Positions 1-8,876 of a stretch of 64,000 nucleotides of DNA are shown here, piece after piece. Position numbers and translations under genes: made by a program. Source of the stretch: Sphingomonas sp. CFBP 8760 (GTDB taxonomy: Bacteria > Pseudomonadota > Alphaproteobacteria > Sphingomonadales > Sphingomonadaceae). Within the stretch, counting starts at the first letter, position 1, and each line of letters starts with the position of its first letter. The notes below the pieces were generated by a model. That model saw only the letters and a list, made by a program, of their open reading frames with translations. It made no database searches and was not told where the DNA came from. The stretch lies in assembly GCF_014841615.1 (NCBI RefSeq), contig NZ_JACYUG010000002.1, positions 124,001 to 188,000 on the forward strand, in the 5' to 3' direction.

Positions 1-236
1 TGATACCGCAGCGCCAGCGGTTGCGGCAGCGTGCCGGGCAGGGGGGCGAAGCGGCCGAAATGAGCGATCCATTCGTCGTCGGTCAGGTCGGCGAGGCCGA
101 TCTGTGCGGCGGCGCGGTCGTTGCGGAAACGCAGGATGGTTTCGGGGAAGTCGGCCGCCGCGACCGCGTCGTAGAAGGCGTCGCCCAACGAGAGGATGGG
201 GCAGTCGGGGCGGTATGCTTGCGGGGAGAAGGGCAT
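1..236 (-). CDS. selO: Protein adenylyltransferase SelO (YdiU family), N-terminal fragment
   Basis: The gene runs off the left edge, so only the first 78 residues are present. Seen: an N-terminal block YRPDCPILSLGDAFYD, then LRFRNDRAAAQIGL, then LPQPLALRYH, in the order and spacing of the SelO/YdiU family start. Known: SelO has a protein-kinase fold but transfers AMP from ATP to protein Ser, Thr or Tyr and is linked to redox stress. The catalytic part lies outside the window. The start is the ATG at 234-236; it is divergent from the next gene, with only 36 bases between the two start codons. Confidence 0.85.
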   Translation of the reverse strand, partial: MPFSPQAYRPDCPILSLGDAFYDAVAAADFPETILRFRNDRAAAQIGLADLTDDEWIAHFGRFAPLPGTLPQPLALRY

Positions 237-272
237 CCGCCGATATGGGTGGTCGAACACGGGAACCGCAAC

Positions 273-1130
273 ATGGCCGCTTATGCAAAACTACATTGGT
301 GGTCGAACGACGGGGTACGGCTGCACGCGCGCGATTATCCCGGCGATTCCGACAGGGTGCCGCTGATCTGCCTGCACGGGCTGACCCGCAACGCGCGCGA
401 CTTCGCCGCCTTCGCCGAAGCGCATTCGGGGGAGCGGCGGGTGATCGCGGTCGATTTCCGCGGTCGGGGCGAAAGCGGCTATGCCAAGGACGCGATGTCC
501 TATGTCCCGCTCACCTATGTGCAGGATGTCGAGGCGCTGCTGGCGGATCAGGGCATCGGCCGGTTCGCGGCGGTGGGCACGTCGCTGGGCGGGATCGTGA
601 CGATGCTGCTGGCGGGGCCGGCGAAAGGGCGGCTGGCCGGTGCGCTGCTGAACGATATCGGGCCGGAGATCGAAGCGGCGGGGCTGCAACGCATCCGCGG
701 CTATGTCGGCCGGGGATCGAGCTGCCCGACCTGGCTCCATGCGGCGCGGACGATCGAGGAGAACAACCGCGACGTCTATCCTGGCTGGGGGCTGGAACAG
801 TGGCTGGGCATGGCCAAGCGGCTGTACCGGCTGTCGAGCGGCGGGCGGATCGTGCTGGACTACGACCTGCGTATCGCCGAGCCGTTCCGCGTGCCGGGCG
901 CGGAGGCCGGGCCGGACATGTGGGGCGCGCTGGCCGGGCTGGCGGACGTGCCCGTCCTGCTGGTGCGCGGCGAACGATCCGACCTGCTGGGCGAACCGGC
1001 GATGGCGCGGATGGCGGCCACGCTGCCCAACGCGGAGCGGGTTACGGTGGCGGAGGTCGGCCATGCGCCGATGTTGGACGAGCCGGTGGCGGACGCGGCG
1101 ATCCGCCGGTGGCTGGCGCGGCTGGACTGA
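273..1130 (+). CDS. Alpha/beta hydrolase
   Basis: A 285-residue alpha/beta-hydrolase-fold protein with no signal peptide, so probably cytoplasmic. Seen: the oxyanion-hole motif CLHGLTRNARDF, the nucleophile elbow GTSLGG (Ser), and a C-terminal VGHAPMLDEP holding the catalytic His. The Asp is probably the one in VRGERSDLL. The reading frame stays open upstream, but ATG 273 gives an N terminus (MAAYAKLHWW) typical of this group and sits just behind the divergent selO start. The gene converges on the next one with a 4-base gap. The substrate cannot be told from sequence. Confidence 0.85.
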   Translation: MAAYAKLHWWSNDGVRLHARDYPGDSDRVPLICLHGLTRNARDFAAFAEAHSGERRVIAVDFRGRGESGYAKDAMSYVPLTYVQDVEALLADQGIGRFAAVGTSLGGIVTMLLAGPAKGRLAGALLNDIGPEIEAAGLQRIRGYVGRGSSCPTWLHAARTIEENNRDVYPGWGLEQWLGMAKRLYRLSSGGRIVLDYDLRIAEPFRVPGAEAGPDMWGALAGLADVPVLLVRGERSDLLGEPAMARMAATLPNAERVTVAEVGHAPMLDEPVADAAIRRWLARLD

Positions 1131-1134
1131 TCCG

Positions 1135-1707
1135 TCAGCGCGGCAGGGTCGCGATCGGCATCGCAGGTGACGTGGCATGGCGGAACCACATGCTGGCACC
1201 GTATAGCGACAGGCACAGCCCGCCGGGCGTGGCGCGGGCCGGGGTGCGGCGGGCGGCGTGATCGACCGTCGCGGTCAGTTCGTCGTCGAACACCGCGCGG
1301 TAGCGGGTCCGGCCGTCCGCACCTGTGCCGAGGCGGATGACGCGGCCATAGTCGCCGAGATAGCCGGCGCGCTGGGCGATCACCTCCTGCGTGGCGGCAT
1401 CATCGTCGCCGCAATCGGCGAGGCGGGCGGCGATGTAACCAAGGCCCAGTCCTTCGCGGACCGCCGCCAGATCCTGCGGCACCACGAAGGTGACGGCGAT
1501 CCGGACCGGGGTGGCGAGGGCCGCCGGCTTGGTACCGCCATCGGGCGCGCCGGCGGGGAGCAGCCGCACCCGTTCGACCGTGACGGGGCCGAGATCGCGA
1601 GGGACCAGTGCCCAGACGGCCACCGCCGCGACCAGCGCGATCAGGACTGCAAGGACGAGCAGGACCGGGCGCCGGCCGGCGCGGCGGGAGGCGCCGTCAG
1701 CCGACAT
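1135..1707 (-). CDS. Membrane-anchored hypothetical protein
   Basis: 190 residues of unknown function. Seen: a short basic N terminus, one hydrophobic segment at about residues 15-35 (VLLVLAVLIALVAAVAVWAL), then a soluble, presumably periplasmic domain. The domain has a cysteine in the stretch ARLADCGDDDAA and another near the C terminus (GGLCLSLYGAS), which could pair. The start codon lies inside the end of the hydrolase gene upstream on the same strand (11-base overlap), so the two are probably translated together. I do not recognise a family. Confidence 0.65.
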   Translation of the reverse strand: MSADGASRRAGRRPVLLVLAVLIALVAAVAVWALVPRDLGPVTVERVRLLPAGAPDGGTKPAALATPVRIAVTFVVPQDLAAVREGLGLGYIAARLADCGDDDAATQEVIAQRAGYLGDYGRVIRLGTGADGRTRYRAVFDDELTATVDHAARRTPARATPGGLCLSLYGASMWFRHATSPAMPIATLPR

Positions 1708-2242
1708 GATGGCCGCCCAGCAGCGTCCGGCCGCTCACCCCACCGACAGTGTCGCGCATCATCCCGCGGAAATCGCCGTGCGTCCGGTTCGCGATCAAGC
1801 TGTGATTGGGGGCGTTCGGTTGCCCGATGGCCGGTGGACGCGGATATTTGCGCCCCGCCCACGCGATCGTATCGTCGAACGACCGGTTGTCCGACGAGGG
1901 TTCCGCCCGGACGTTGAGCCACAGGCCGGCATCGGCGCGGATCGCCGTCCAGCTGCGCTGGAAACGCCCGACCGGATCGATGCTGACGAGCAGGTCGACG
2001 TTCGGCGTGTCCTTCAACACCCAGAAGGCGGTGTCGCCGCCGTAACTGTGCCCGACCAGCGTGACGTTGCCGCCCTTCGCCTCCCCGTTCAGCAAGGCGC
2101 GGATGGCATCGCCCTCGGTCCAGCTGAAACAACGGCAGGAGAAATCCGGGTTCATCTTCGCATATTCGGCGTGATAGGTTTCGACGATATGGCTGAACCA
2201 GTCGTCGCCACCGCCGCCTACGAAGATCTTCCAGATGGTCAT
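1697..2242 (-). CDS. Small alpha/beta hydrolase (lipase-like)
   Basis: 181 residues with the nucleophile elbow VGHSYGGDTAF (Ser), a likely catalytic Asp in LLVSIDPVGRF and a likely His in NHSLIANRTHGDF. No signal peptide. It resembles small thioesterase- or lipase-like proteins, but the substrate is unknown. It is the first gene of a two-gene minus-strand unit and overlaps the membrane-anchored protein gene downstream by 11 bases. Confidence 0.7.
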   Translation of the reverse strand: MTIWKIFVGGGGDDWFSHIVETYHAEYAKMNPDFSCRCFSWTEGDAIRALLNGEAKGGNVTLVGHSYGGDTAFWVLKDTPNVDLLVSIDPVGRFQRSWTAIRADAGLWLNVRAEPSSDNRSFDDTIAWAGRKYPRPPAIGQPNAPNHSLIANRTHGDFRGMMRDTVGGVSGRTLLGGHHVG

Positions 2243-2364
2243 GCCGTCTCCGATCCGGCCCGATCGTAGGTATCGCGTCCGCCGGGGTCAATCCGACCGG
2301 TCCATGGCCGGAACTGCGGGACATCGCGTTCGTCTTGGGGGCATACCCCGACCCCGGAGCGACG

Positions 2365-3123
2365 ATGACCAAGCCCGCCGATACCCATACCGCGCGCCGC
2401 AGCCTGAACGGGCGGCGGGCGATCGTGACCGGCGGAACGACGGGGATCGGCCGCGCCATCGCGGTGCTGCTCGCCGCCGAGGGGGCCAAGGTGTTTATAT
2501 GCGGGCATGAGGAGGCGGCGCTGCAGGAAGCGCTGGCCGACATCCGCGAAGTCGGCACGGGCGACGGGATGGCGATCGATCTGGCCGAACCGGGGGCGGT
2601 GGAGCGCTTCGTCGCGGCGGGCGAGGTGGCGCTGGACGGGATCGACATCGCGGTGATGAACGCCGCGGTCGCCGCCGAGGGACTGACCGACATGGATGCC
2701 GCCGCGATCGGGCGTGCGATCGCGGTCGACTTCACCGCGTACTTGATGGGCGCGAAGGCGGTATCGGAAAGGCTGGTGCCGGTCGGCGATCTGGTGTTGA
2801 TCGGATCGATGAGCGCGCATGTGCTGGGGCCGGGATCGACGATCTATGCCGGGATCAAGGCGGGCATCGCCGGCTTCGCCGCGGCGCTGCGCCGCGAGCT
2901 GGGGCCAAAGGGCATCCGCGTGTCGCTGGTCGAGCCGGGCAAGACGGGATCGGACATGCAGTCGCCCGACCTGCCGCCCGACGAACAGCGGGCGATGATC
3001 CGGGACGAGACGATGCTGCGGGCCGAGGACATTGCGGTGGGCGTCCACTATCTGTTGACGCAACCGTCGCGGACGGTGGTGCAGCAGCTGGTGATCGTGC
3101 CGCGCGCGCAGGAGGGCGAATGA
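2365..3123 (+). CDS. SDR family oxidoreductase
   Basis: A 252-residue classical short-chain dehydrogenase. Seen: the Rossmann motif TGGTTGIGRAIA near residue 20, NAAVAAEG in place of NNAG, a catalytic Ser in IGSMSAH and the Tyr-Lys pair in IYAGIKAG. The chosen ATG at 2365 has GGAG about 6 bases upstream; an ATG 30 bases earlier is possible but lacks a good ribosome site. The stop overlaps the start of the GH130 gene (ATGATG), so the two are translationally coupled, which suggests a carbohydrate or polyol substrate (inference). Confidence 0.85.
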   Translation: MTKPADTHTARRSLNGRRAIVTGGTTGIGRAIAVLLAAEGAKVFICGHEEAALQEALADIREVGTGDGMAIDLAEPGAVERFVAAGEVALDGIDIAVMNAAVAAEGLTDMDAAAIGRAIAVDFTAYLMGAKAVSERLVPVGDLVLIGSMSAHVLGPGSTIYAGIKAGIAGFAAALRRELGPKGIRVSLVEPGKTGSDMQSPDLPPDEQRAMIRDETMLRAEDIAVGVHYLLTQPSRTVVQQLVIVPRAQEGE

Positions 3124-4241
3124 TGGGATTCGATGCACTGGTCTTCACCCCCGACGATGTCGATCTGTCGCGGTCGCCGCTGGCGGGCAAGGTGGGGGCG
3201 GACACCTATGTGCTGGGCGCGTTCAATCCCGGCCTGACGCGGCTGCCGAACGGCAACCTGCTGATGATGGTGCGGGTGGCGGAGGCGCTGCGCCGGCCGA
3301 GGTTCGACGGGCACGTCCATGCGATCCGCTGGGCGGCGGGCGGTTATCACCTCGATGCGTGGCCGCTGGAGATGGTCGACACCGCCGATCCGCGCAAGTT
3401 CATGATGCATGGCGGCGGATGGAAGGTGATGGCGCTGACCAGCCTGTCCTGGCTGCTGCCCGTCGAACTGAACGCGGACGGCACGGCGGTGGTCGGGGTG
3501 CATTACGACCGTGCGATCGCGCCGGCGACCGATTACCAATGCTATGGCATCGAGGATGCGCGGATCAGCCGGGTCGGCGACCGGTATCTGATGACGACCT
3601 GTTCGGTCAGCCCGGAACGTCATTCGACCACGCTGTATTCCAGCACGGACGCCATGGACTGGACGCTGGAGGGGATCGTGCTGGACCACCAGAACAAGGA
3701 CATGCTGATCTTCGAGGGGCTCGTCGGTGGCCAATACTGGGCGCAGACCCGGCCGCTGGGCGACCTGTACTTCGCCTATCCGCCGGGCAGCGAATGGCGG
3801 GCGGGACCGTCGATCAACCTGGCGACCTCGCCCGACGCGCTGCACTGGAAACCGTATGACAAGCCCGGCATCCGTCCCCATGCGGCGACGGTGGCGACCG
3901 CGCGCATGGGCGGCGGCACCCCTCCGATTTTGACCAACGACGGCTGGCTGACCCTGTGGCACGGGGTGGAGCCATCCGGGGTGGTCGGCATCTATCGCAC
4001 CTACTGGTCGATCCTGGACCGGGACGATCCGTCGATCACGGTGCGGACGCAGCACGCGCCCCTGCTGGAGGCCGTACCGGCGCTGACCGAACCGTTGCAG
4101 GAGCAGATGTATGTCAGCGACGTCGTGTTCACGACCGGCATCGTCGCGGCAGGCGATCATTACATCGTGGCGAGCGGCGAGGCCGATCTGGCCTGCCGCG
4201 TGACCCATATCGATGCGAGCGTGTTCGCCGGCGGCGATTGA
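3120..4241 (+). CDS. GH130 family glycoside phosphorylase/hydrolase
   Basis: 373 residues with the five-bladed propeller signature of GH130. Seen: NPGLTRLPNGNLLMMVRVAE near the start, the catalytic-Asp motif YGIEDARI, then GGGTPPI and TLWHGVEPSG. Known: GH130 enzymes mostly use phosphate to split beta-1,2- or beta-1,4-mannosides, and some are hydrolases. Which linkage is used here cannot be read from sequence. No signal peptide, so cytoplasmic, as expected for a phosphorylase. Start 3120 overlaps the SDR stop; ATG 3123 has the better spacing from GGAGG and may be used instead. Confidence 0.85.
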   Translation: MMGFDALVFTPDDVDLSRSPLAGKVGADTYVLGAFNPGLTRLPNGNLLMMVRVAEALRRPRFDGHVHAIRWAAGGYHLDAWPLEMVDTADPRKFMMHGGGWKVMALTSLSWLLPVELNADGTAVVGVHYDRAIAPATDYQCYGIEDARISRVGDRYLMTTCSVSPERHSTTLYSSTDAMDWTLEGIVLDHQNKDMLIFEGLVGGQYWAQTRPLGDLYFAYPPGSEWRAGPSINLATSPDALHWKPYDKPGIRPHAATVATARMGGGTPPILTNDGWLTLWHGVEPSGVVGIYRTYWSILDRDDPSITVRTQHAPLLEAVPALTEPLQEQMYVSDVVFTTGIVAAGDHYIVASGEADLACRVTHIDASVFAGGD

Positions 4242-4296
4242 GCTTTGCTGAACGATCGATTAAGCCGCCGGGGGGATGACATCCATCGGGGGATCG

Positions 4297-4899
4297 ATGC
4301 GGTTCGGGCTGGCAGTGGCGGCGATCGGTCTGGTGGCGACACCGGCGGTGGCCGTATGGCCGGGCGCGGCGCCCGCCGACCCCGCCGCTGCTACCACCAA
4401 TGATGCCGTGACCGGGGCGGATATCGTGCGGATGCCAGTCGATCCGTCCGGCACCGCCTTTGCCGATTGCACGACCCGGCCGGGCGAGGCGCTGTGCGGC
4501 GCGGGCCGGGCGGCGGATATCCTGTTCGTCGATCTCGCCGATCCGGGGCGGCCGATCTCCACTCGCTCGTTCTCGCTGCTGGCGGCGGAAGACGGCGCGA
4601 TGCTGACCGCCTATGACGCCGCCGGGCGGACGATCGGATCGGTGCGGGGCGCCGGCGATGGCGAGCGAGTGACGCTGGTGGGGGCGATCACCCGCATCGC
4701 AGTGCGGCCGGCGGCGGCGATCAGGCCGGCACCTGTCGATACGGCGACGGCGATGTCGCATGTGCCGGAACCGGCGACCTGGGCGATGCTGATGATCGGG
4801 TTCGGGATGATCGCGGCCGGGGTGCGGCGCTGGATGCGACGGTCGCAGGCCCGCTTCGACGAACGCATCCGGCGGATCGCGGCGGGCGAGGCGGTATAG
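4297..4899 (+). CDS. PEPxxWA-CTERM sorting domain protein
   Basis: A 200-residue exported protein. Seen: a signal peptide (MRFGLAVAAIGLVATPAVA), a Thr/Ala-rich region, two cysteines in FADCTTRPGEALCG, and a C-terminal VPEPATWAML motif followed by a hydrophobic stretch and a basic tail (RRWMRRSQAR). Known: this tripartite tail is the PEP-CTERM signal of sphingomonads, recognised by an exosortase for surface display. The ATG at 4297 has GGGGGA 4-5 bases upstream and starts exactly at the signal peptide; ATG 4276 is the alternative. The function of the mature domain is unknown. Confidence 0.8.
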   Translation: MRFGLAVAAIGLVATPAVAVWPGAAPADPAAATTNDAVTGADIVRMPVDPSGTAFADCTTRPGEALCGAGRAADILFVDLADPGRPISTRSFSLLAAEDGAMLTAYDAAGRTIGSVRGAGDGERVTLVGAITRIAVRPAAAIRPAPVDTATAMSHVPEPATWAMLMIGFGMIAAGVRRWMRRSQARFDERIRRIAAGEAV

Positions 4900-4932
4900 G
4901 ATTCGTCCGCGTCGGCGATCCGCGGCGGGGAA

Positions 4933-4960
4933 GGACCGGCCCCTTCACAGGGGGCCGATC
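4933..4960. terminator. Likely bidirectional terminator hairpin
   Basis: It lies between two convergent genes. The arms CGGCCCCT and AGGGGGCCG pair around the loop TCAC with one bulged G, and the stem can be extended by GGA/TCC outside. There is no long T-run, so termination strength is uncertain. Confidence 0.5.
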
Positions 4961-4981
4961 CCTCCGGTGCGGACAGGAGCC

Positions 4982-5227
4982 TTAGTTGCTGTCGCTGTCG
5001 TCGTCGTCCGCGATGATGAAAGCACCGCCGGCCACGACCGCGGCGGCAAGGACGAGACCGACGATCGCGCCGGGTGCGGCAAGCTTGCTGCCGCGCTTGG
5101 CGGGGGTGGCGGCGCGGGTGGTGGCCTTCACCGACAAGGAGCTCGCGGGATTGGCCGCCGTGGCAAGCGCGGGCGTGGCGGAAAGCGCGAGGGCGCTGGC
5201 GGAGGCGATAAGGGTCTTCATCATCAT
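4982..5227 (-). CDS. Small exported protein with an acidic tail
   Basis: About 81 residues. Seen: a signal-peptide-like start (MKTLIASASALALSATPALA), a basic middle (TTRAATPAKRGSK), one transmembrane helix (about residues 52-73) and an acidic end DDDDSDSN. Three ATGs stand in a row at 5227, 5224 and 5221 behind GGGAGAG; the frame stays open further upstream but the start is best placed here. It converges with the PEP-CTERM gene and is divergent from the glycosyltransferase. No family recognised. Confidence 0.7.
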   Translation of the reverse strand: MMMKTLIASASALALSATPALATAANPASSLSVKATTRAATPAKRGSKLAAPGAIVGLVLAAAVVAGGAFIIADDDDSDSN

Positions 5228-5328
5228 GGTCTCTCCCGTGGTCGTCCCGTGGAGCATCGGAGGATGACGCAGGTGATCCCGCCACGCAATAGGTGGCATT
5301 GGCATCCGAATCGATTATCGGAACCGAT

Positions 5329-6465
5329 ATGAACGCGCCCCTTTCCATCCTCCACCTCCACGGATCGTTCGACATCGGCGGCAAGGAGGCACGCGCCGCG
5401 CGGCTGATGGCGGCATGGGGAGACCGCGCCCGGCACGTGATCGTCTCCGCCGATCCGGCGGCGACGGGCGCGCGGGCGCTGATCCCGGCCGGCGTCCGTT
5501 ACGAGATCGCGCAGGACCCGCCGCCGCTGGCGGGCAAGCCCGCGGTGGCGCGGTACGAGGCGATCGCGCGGATGATGCGGCGCTACGACCTGGTACTGAC
5601 CTATGGCTGGGGCGGGATCGACGGGGCGATGGCACGGCGCGTGTTCGGCAAGGACATGCCGCCGCTGATCCATCACGAGGACGGCTTCGGCGCGGAGGAG
5701 GCGCAGGGGCTGAAGATCGAGCGCAACCTGTACCGCCGCGTCGCCTTGTCCGCCGCACAGGGACTGGTGGTGCCGTCGGAGGCGCTGGAGGGGATCGCGC
5801 TGGGGGCGTGGAAACAGCCGCGGTCGCGCGTCCACCGCATCGTCACGGGCATCGCCACCCGGCATTACGCCGCCGATCCCGATCCCCGCGCGATCCCCGG
5901 CTTCGTCCGGCGCAAGGACGAGGTGGTGATCGGCGCGGTGGCGGCGATGACCTCGATGAAGAACCTGTCCGCGCTGGTTCGCGCGGCGGGCGGCCTGTCC
6001 GGCAAATTCCGGCTGGTGATCGTGGGGGAGGGGCCGGAGCGGGCGATGATCGCGGGCGCGGCGGCGGCGATGGGAATCGCCGACCGGGTGGTGATGCCGG
6101 GCTTCGTCGAGCGGCCCTACCGGTTCCTGCGCGGATTCGATCTGGTCGCGCTGTCGTCGCGCGCGGAACAGTTCCCGACCGCGGTGATCGAGGCGATGGC
6201 GGCCGGGCTGCCCGTGGCCAGCCTGCCGGTGGGCGACGTGCGGCGGATGGTGGCGGCGGAGAACGCGCCCTTCATCGCCGAATGGCCAACCGAGGTGCGG
6301 CTGCGCGACGTGATGCAGGCGCTGGTCGACGACGCCGGCCTGCGGCGGACGGTGGGTGCCGCCAATCAGGCGAAGGCCGTGGCCGAGTATGACGAGGGGG
6401 TGATGATCGCCCGGTATCGCGCGCTGTATGAAGGCGCATTGGGCCAGCCGGGCGCGCTTTCCTGA
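5329..6465 (+). CDS. Glycosyltransferase family 4 (group 1)
   Basis: A 378-residue retaining GT-B glycosyltransferase. Seen: the N-terminal HLHGSFDIGGKEARAARL typical of GT4 acceptor domains, IGAVAAMTSMKNLSALVRA (start of the nucleotide-sugar domain), GEGPERAMI, and the donor-site region SSRAEQFPTAVIEAMAAGLP with the EX7E-type glutamates. Known: such enzymes build capsule, exopolysaccharide or lipid-linked sugars at the inner membrane face. ATG 5329 has GGAA 6 bases upstream; the frame is open to 5293 but that start is weaker. It stands alone, so the glycan is unknown. Confidence 0.85.
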   Translation: MNAPLSILHLHGSFDIGGKEARAARLMAAWGDRARHVIVSADPAATGARALIPAGVRYEIAQDPPPLAGKPAVARYEAIARMMRRYDLVLTYGWGGIDGAMARRVFGKDMPPLIHHEDGFGAEEAQGLKIERNLYRRVALSAAQGLVVPSEALEGIALGAWKQPRSRVHRIVTGIATRHYAADPDPRAIPGFVRRKDEVVIGAVAAMTSMKNLSALVRAAGGLSGKFRLVIVGEGPERAMIAGAAAAMGIADRVVMPGFVERPYRFLRGFDLVALSSRAEQFPTAVIEAMAAGLPVASLPVGDVRRMVAAENAPFIAEWPTEVRLRDVMQALVDDAGLRRTVGAANQAKAVAEYDEGVMIARYRALYEGALGQPGALS

Positions 6466-6569
6466 GCGTGACGGGCTGATCCATGTTTTGCTCGCACCAT
6501 GGTCCCCAGTCGCTATAGAGCGGGTTGGTTCGTCACGTCGTTTTACTGCCGGGAAAGGTATCGTCGTCC

Positions 6570-7973
6570 GTGTTTAAAGGTCTAAAGCCCATCACCTATG
6601 CCGGCCGTGAAGTGTGGCCGTTGGTGGAGGGCGGCAAGGGCGTCGCCGCGACCAACCATGCCTCCGCCGGCGCCTGGGCGGCGGCGGGCGGGATCGGCAC
6701 CGTGTCGGCGGTCAACGCCGACAGCTACGATCCCGACGGCAAGATCATCCCGCAGATCTATCACGAGCTGACCCGGCGGGCGCGGCACGAGGAACTGATC
6801 CGCTACGCGATCGACGGCGCGGTCGAACAGGTGAAGCGCGCCTACGACATCGCCGGTGGCAAGGGTGCGATCAACATCAACGTGCTGTGGGAAATGGGCG
6901 GCGCGCCGCGCATCCTGCACGGCGTGCTGGAACAGACGCGCGGGCTGGTGGCGGGCGTGACCTGCGGCGCGGGGATGCCGTACAAGCTGTCGGAGATCAC
7001 CTCGTCCTACGGCGTATCGTATCTGCCGATCGTGTCGTCGGGCCGGGCGTTCCGCGCGCTGTGGAAACGCGCCTATTCCAAGGCGGCGGAATGGCTGGCG
7101 GCGGTGGTGTACGAGGACCCGTGGCTGGCGGGCGGGCATAATGGCCTGTCCAATGCCGAGGACCCGTTGAAGCCCGAGGACCCGTATCCCCGCGTGAAGG
7201 CGCTGCGCGATACGATGCGGGAGGGTGGGATTCCCGATTCGACGCCGATCGTGATGGCCGGCGGCGTATGGTATCTGCGCGACTGGAACGAGTGGATCGA
7301 CAATCCCGAACTCGGGTCGATCGCGTTCCAGTACGGCACGCGCCCGTTGCTGACCCGCGAAAGCCCGATCCCCGAGGGGTGGAAGAACCGGCTGATGGAG
7401 ATCGAGGAGGGGCAGGTGCTGCTGCATCGCTTCTCGCCGACCGGTTTCTATTCGTCGGCGGTGCGCAACCCGTTCCTGCGCGCGCTGGAGGGACGATCGG
7501 CGCGGCAGGTATCGTTCTCGATGCAGGAAGGCGGGGACCATGTCTTCCAGCTGGACGTCGGGGTGAAGGGCAAGAATTTCTGGGTGACGCAGGCGGACCT
7601 GCTGCGCGCGCGCGAATGGTTCGGTGCGGGCTTCACCGATGCGCTGAAGACGCCGGACAACACGCTGGTGTTCGTGACGCCGCAGGAAAAGGGGGAGATC
7701 CGCAAGGATCAGGCGGACTGCATGGGCTGCCTGTCGCAGTGCCTGTTTTCCAGCTGGGCGGATACCGACACCAATTCGACCGGGCGGCTGGCCGATCCGC
7801 GCAGCTTCTGCATCCAGAAGACGCTGCAGGATATCGCCCATGGCGGCGACACCGAACAGAATCTGATGTTCGCGGGCCATGCCGCGTATAACTTCAAGCG
7901 CGATCCGTTCTATTCCAACGGGTTCGTGCCGACGGTGAAGCAATTGGTGGATCGTATCCTGACGGGTGACTGA
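6570..7973 (+). CDS. NAD(P)H-dependent flavin oxidoreductase (nitronate monooxygenase family)
   Basis: A 467-residue FMN-dependent TIM-barrel protein of the 2-nitropropane dioxygenase/nitronate monooxygenase type. Seen: GVTCGAGMPYKLSEI, LPIVSSGRAFRALWKRA, the glycine-rich AGGHNGLSNAE and the phosphate-binding region IVMAGGVWYLRD, then GSIAFQYGTRPLLTRES. An extra C-terminal section carries the Cys pair DCMGCLSQC, which could bind metal. The start is taken as GTG 6570 (VFKGLKPITYAG) because conservation begins there and AAAGG lies 11 bases upstream; the start is uncertain. The substrate in this longer subgroup is not known. Confidence 0.8.
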   Translation: MFKGLKPITYAGREVWPLVEGGKGVAATNHASAGAWAAAGGIGTVSAVNADSYDPDGKIIPQIYHELTRRARHEELIRYAIDGAVEQVKRAYDIAGGKGAININVLWEMGGAPRILHGVLEQTRGLVAGVTCGAGMPYKLSEITSSYGVSYLPIVSSGRAFRALWKRAYSKAAEWLAAVVYEDPWLAGGHNGLSNAEDPLKPEDPYPRVKALRDTMREGGIPDSTPIVMAGGVWYLRDWNEWIDNPELGSIAFQYGTRPLLTRESPIPEGWKNRLMEIEEGQVLLHRFSPTGFYSSAVRNPFLRALEGRSARQVSFSMQEGGDHVFQLDVGVKGKNFWVTQADLLRAREWFGAGFTDALKTPDNTLVFVTPQEKGEIRKDQADCMGCLSQCLFSSWADTDTNSTGRLADPRSFCIQKTLQDIAHGGDTEQNLMFAGHAAYNFKRDPFYSNGFVPTVKQLVDRILTGD

Positions 7974-8127
7974 TGCGGGCGGCGGGTCGTGCCGGTCTTC
8001 ATCCTTTGTTTACGATCGACCCGCATGACGTGGCGGGTGTCCGCTGGCCGATGATTCCGGCGCGTCGGCGGCACCAGTGACGGGCCTATCCACGGAGACG
8101 GCCGGCCCCGCCGGCGAAAGGTATCGA

Positions 8128-8772
8128 ATGAAGCGGATCATCGGTCTGGCTTTGGCGACGGTGCCGGTGCTGGCGGGGTGTGCCGCCCGTGACCGGCCGG
8201 CCGCCGTGGCCGGGACTGCGGTGGTCGAGACGACGCCGCTGTCCGGCTGGCGTGCGATGATCCGACCCGATGATGCGACGCGGATCGACGCGCTGCCCGC
8301 CCGATGGGCCACCGCGCGGGCCGGTGTCGGGCGGCGCGGGGCCGCGGCGTTGCGGAGCGAGGGCGACCTGCTGCGCGCCGATGCCGGGCTGGCGCATCCC
8401 GCGCTGCCGCCGGGGTCGTACCGGTGCCGCTCGGTAACGCTGGCACGCGGCACGGTGCAGTCGGGCAAGCCGTTCTTCTGCTATGTCGGGGGCGAGACGG
8501 GCGAGCGGGTCAGCTTCACCAAGCAGACCGGCACCGCGCTGCCCGGCGGCTGGCTATACCCTGAGCAGGACCGATATGTATTTCTGGGAGCGCGGCAGCG
8601 GCGGGCGGGTGACGTGTCGCTCGGCTATGGCGTCGACCGTACCCGCGACCTGATCGGCGTAGTGGAGCGGATCGGTGCCTTCCGGTGGCGGCTGGTACTG
8701 ACGGGGGAGACGATGGAGGTCTACGAACTGACACCGGTCGCACCCGACAGTCAGGGTGCTGGCTCCAACTGA
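8128..8772 (+). CDS. DUF4893 domain lipoprotein
   Basis: 214 residues. Seen: a lipoprotein signal peptide with the lipobox LAGC at about residues 14-17 (VPVLAGCAARD), then a domain with GWRAMIRPDDATRIDALPARW, LPPGSYRCRSVTLAR, FLGARQRR and RIGAFRWRLVL. This matches the DUF4893 family of sphingomonads as I know it; the function is unknown. ATG 8128 is chosen because the signal peptide begins there. It converges on the glycine-zipper lipoprotein gene, with a strong hairpin between them. Confidence 0.75.
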   Translation: MKRIIGLALATVPVLAGCAARDRPAAVAGTAVVETTPLSGWRAMIRPDDATRIDALPARWATARAGVGRRGAAALRSEGDLLRADAGLAHPALPPGSYRCRSVTLARGTVQSGKPFFCYVGGETGERVSFTKQTGTALPGGWLYPEQDRYVFLGARQRRAGDVSLGYGVDRTRDLIGVVERIGAFRWRLVLTGETMEVYELTPVAPDSQGAGSN

Positions 8773-8833
8773 ATCATACCGATTGCGACAAACGGTGTTG
8801 CCGTCGGCGGTGACGACGGTCTTGACGCATTGA

Positions 8834-8872
8834 ATGAAGGGAGGCCCGGCGATCGACCGGGCCTCCCTTCAT
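8834..8872. terminator. 16-bp perfect hairpin terminator between convergent genes
   Basis: The arms 8834-8849 and 8857-8872 are perfectly complementary over 16 bp (core GGGAGGCCCGG) around a 7-base loop CGATCGA. The position between the ends of two convergent genes fits a bidirectional terminator. The outer A/T pairs give a short T-run on each strand only. Confidence 0.75.
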
Positions 8873-8876
8873 GGCG

